64,000 bases of DNA from Lachnospiraceae bacterium (GTDB taxonomy: Bacteria > Bacillota > Clostridia > Lachnospirales > Lachnospiraceae). The notes under the pieces are model-generated. The model made no database searches. It had not been told where the DNA came from and worked only from the letters and a program-made list of their open reading frames with translations. Shown here one piece after another: positions 63,361 to 64,000 of this stretch (within the stretch, counting starts at the first letter, position 1; each line of letters starts with the position of its first letter). The position numbers and the translations under genes are program-made. The stretch spans positions 20,014 to 84,013 of the forward strand of contig CAJTEM010000025.1 of NCBI GenBank assembly GCA_910575255.1. The letters are read 5' to 3'.

Positions 63361-63618
63361 ATGGGAGATTATAATTATTTTCGCATCGAAATGCGGAAAA
63401 GATTAGGACGCATTTATTTTTATCCACAGAATATTGATGTATATGTAACAGAAATAATACAGTTGATTAAAAATAATGAGGAATATTTTGAAAGATATGC
63501 TAAAAATTTTACAAGTAACGAAAAAAAAGTATTTCTAACTATAAAAAAACACCTAAAAAAAGAAAAAATTTATAAGGATATCAGTCAATTACTTGATGAA
63601 AGATTAAGCGAAGAGTAA
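63361..63618 (+). CDS. Small AT-rich gene, second putative immunity or accessory protein
   Basis: An 85-residue basic protein, MGDYNYFRIEMRKRLGRIYF, helical at the C terminus (LTIKKHLKKEKIYKDISQLL). It starts six bases after the previous gene and has the same AT-rich composition. Not recognised. Confidence 0.55.
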   Translation: MGDYNYFRIEMRKRLGRIYFYPQNIDVYVTEIIQLIKNNEEYFERYAKNFTSNEKKVFLTIKKHLKKEKIYKDISQLLDERLSEE

Positions 63619-63698
63619 TAGGAAATTCACGATTAACCGTTGGGGAAAATTATAAGGGGGATTCAGGAGGAGTGCATAATTAGAGGGAGGAGATTGGA

Positions 63699-63842
63699 AT
63701 GATAGAGTTACACGGTTGGATAACAATTAGAGAAACTTATAAATCTTTTTTTGAAGAAGAAGAACAAATAGATTCTGTGACTCAAACTTCCCACATAAAA
63801 AATGCGTTTTGCGCCTTGATAAATCAATACTTTAACTCATAA
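63699..63842 (+). pseudogene. Truncated Imm7-like immunity gene
   Basis: A 47-codon frame with GGGAGGAG upstream: MIELHGWITIRETYKSFFEE resembles the N terminus of Imm7-family immunity proteins (xxEFHGW). After ~25 codons the similarity ends and the frame stops, so the 3' part was probably lost at a junction near 63775. The stretch 63619-63698 contains only its leader. Confidence 0.5.
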
Positions 63843-63850
63843 AATAACAT

Positions 63851-64000
63851 TTAGGCAGCCGCTGAACCGTACTCCAATGCTTTTTGCATGTACTTTGGCA
63901 GTCTCTGAACAAGGCTGGTAGTGAAATCCTCCAGCTGTTGTTCCGTGATGTGGAAATGTTCCATTACGGTATCCATTAGTGCATCTATGATAATCCTCAT
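63851..64000 (-). CDS. C-terminal part of an unidentified protein, partial
   Basis: The minus-strand frame from the window edge to TAA at 63851 encodes MRIIIDALMDTVMEHFHITE, QQLEDFTTSLVQRLPKYMQK and ALEYGSAAA. The ATG at the edge may or may not be the start. It could belong to a transposase or another mobile-element gene; not recognised. Confidence 0.4.
   Translation of the reverse strand: MRIIIDALMDTVMEHFHITEQQLEDFTTSLVQRLPKYMQKALEYGSAAA

Overview
The window looks like accessory DNA of a gut-type Clostridia (Firmicutes; Lachnospiraceae/Oscillospiraceae-like). Codon use is fairly GC-rich, ribosome binding sites are strong AAGGAGG-type, TTG and GTG starts are common, and almost every gene belongs to Tn1549/CTn-type conjugative elements or to Tn4451-type mobilizable elements. 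No rRNA, tRNA or CRISPR array was seen.

Layout. (1) 1-6.8 kb, minus strand: a sensor/transport cargo block with a two-component system, an ABC ATPase with a large FtsX/MacB-type permease, a SnoaL-like protein and a second partial response regulator whose phospho-acceptor position is Asn. Three promoters share the same 11-bp-period operator at a fixed distance from the -10 box. A small XRE regulator lies on the plus strand. (2) 7.0-34.5 kb, minus strand: the transfer half of an integrative conjugative element (ICE): MOBP relaxase, MobC, DUF3849 protein, a ~2970-residue methylase/helicase, a primase/ArdC-type protein, C5 DNA methylase, topoisomerase III, DUF4366, DUF4315, CHAP hydrolase, VirB4, PrgI and VirB6 proteins. 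A tnpV gene with its own ribosome binding site sits in another frame inside the giant gene. (3) 34.5-46.3 kb: an ~11.8 kb mobilizable element nested inside the ICE's maff2 gene. It carries a large serine recombinase, TnpW, a VapE helicase, a CHC2 primase, a MOBQ relaxase with an R1162-like oriT, an RlmA-like methyltransferase as cargo, a replication module and a TnpV/XRE operon. (4) 46.3-55.5 kb, minus strand: the other half of the ICE: maff2 5' part, virD4 split by a 2.54 kb group II intron, PcfB, small accessory proteins, a RepA-like initiator, ParB and ParA. (5) 55.6-63.8 kb, plus strand: part of a second, related ICE in opposite orientation: a 5'-truncated serine recombinase (an inverted copy of the one in region 3), a maff2 3' fragment, a frameshifted virB6, a SpoVG-domain protein, a DNA methylase, DinD, a decayed MT-A70 gene, a pentapeptide-repeat protein, and an EndoU-type polymorphic toxin followed by AT-rich putative immunity genes.

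How the parts fit. ParA/ParB and RepA would maintain the excised circle. PcfB with VirD4 would couple the relaxosome (relaxase, MobC, topoisomerase III, helicase) to the VirB4/VirB6/PrgI/CHAP channel. The ArdC-like and methylase proteins would protect incoming DNA. The nested element can be excised by its own recombinase and mobilised by its own MOBQ relaxase. The most interesting points are the dual-coded tnpV/helicase segment, the exact reconstruction of virD4 across the intron and of maff2 across the nested element, a free-standing protein resembling part of the VirD4 coupling protein, two candidate transfer origins, and the toxin/immunity cassette placed inside conjugation genes.
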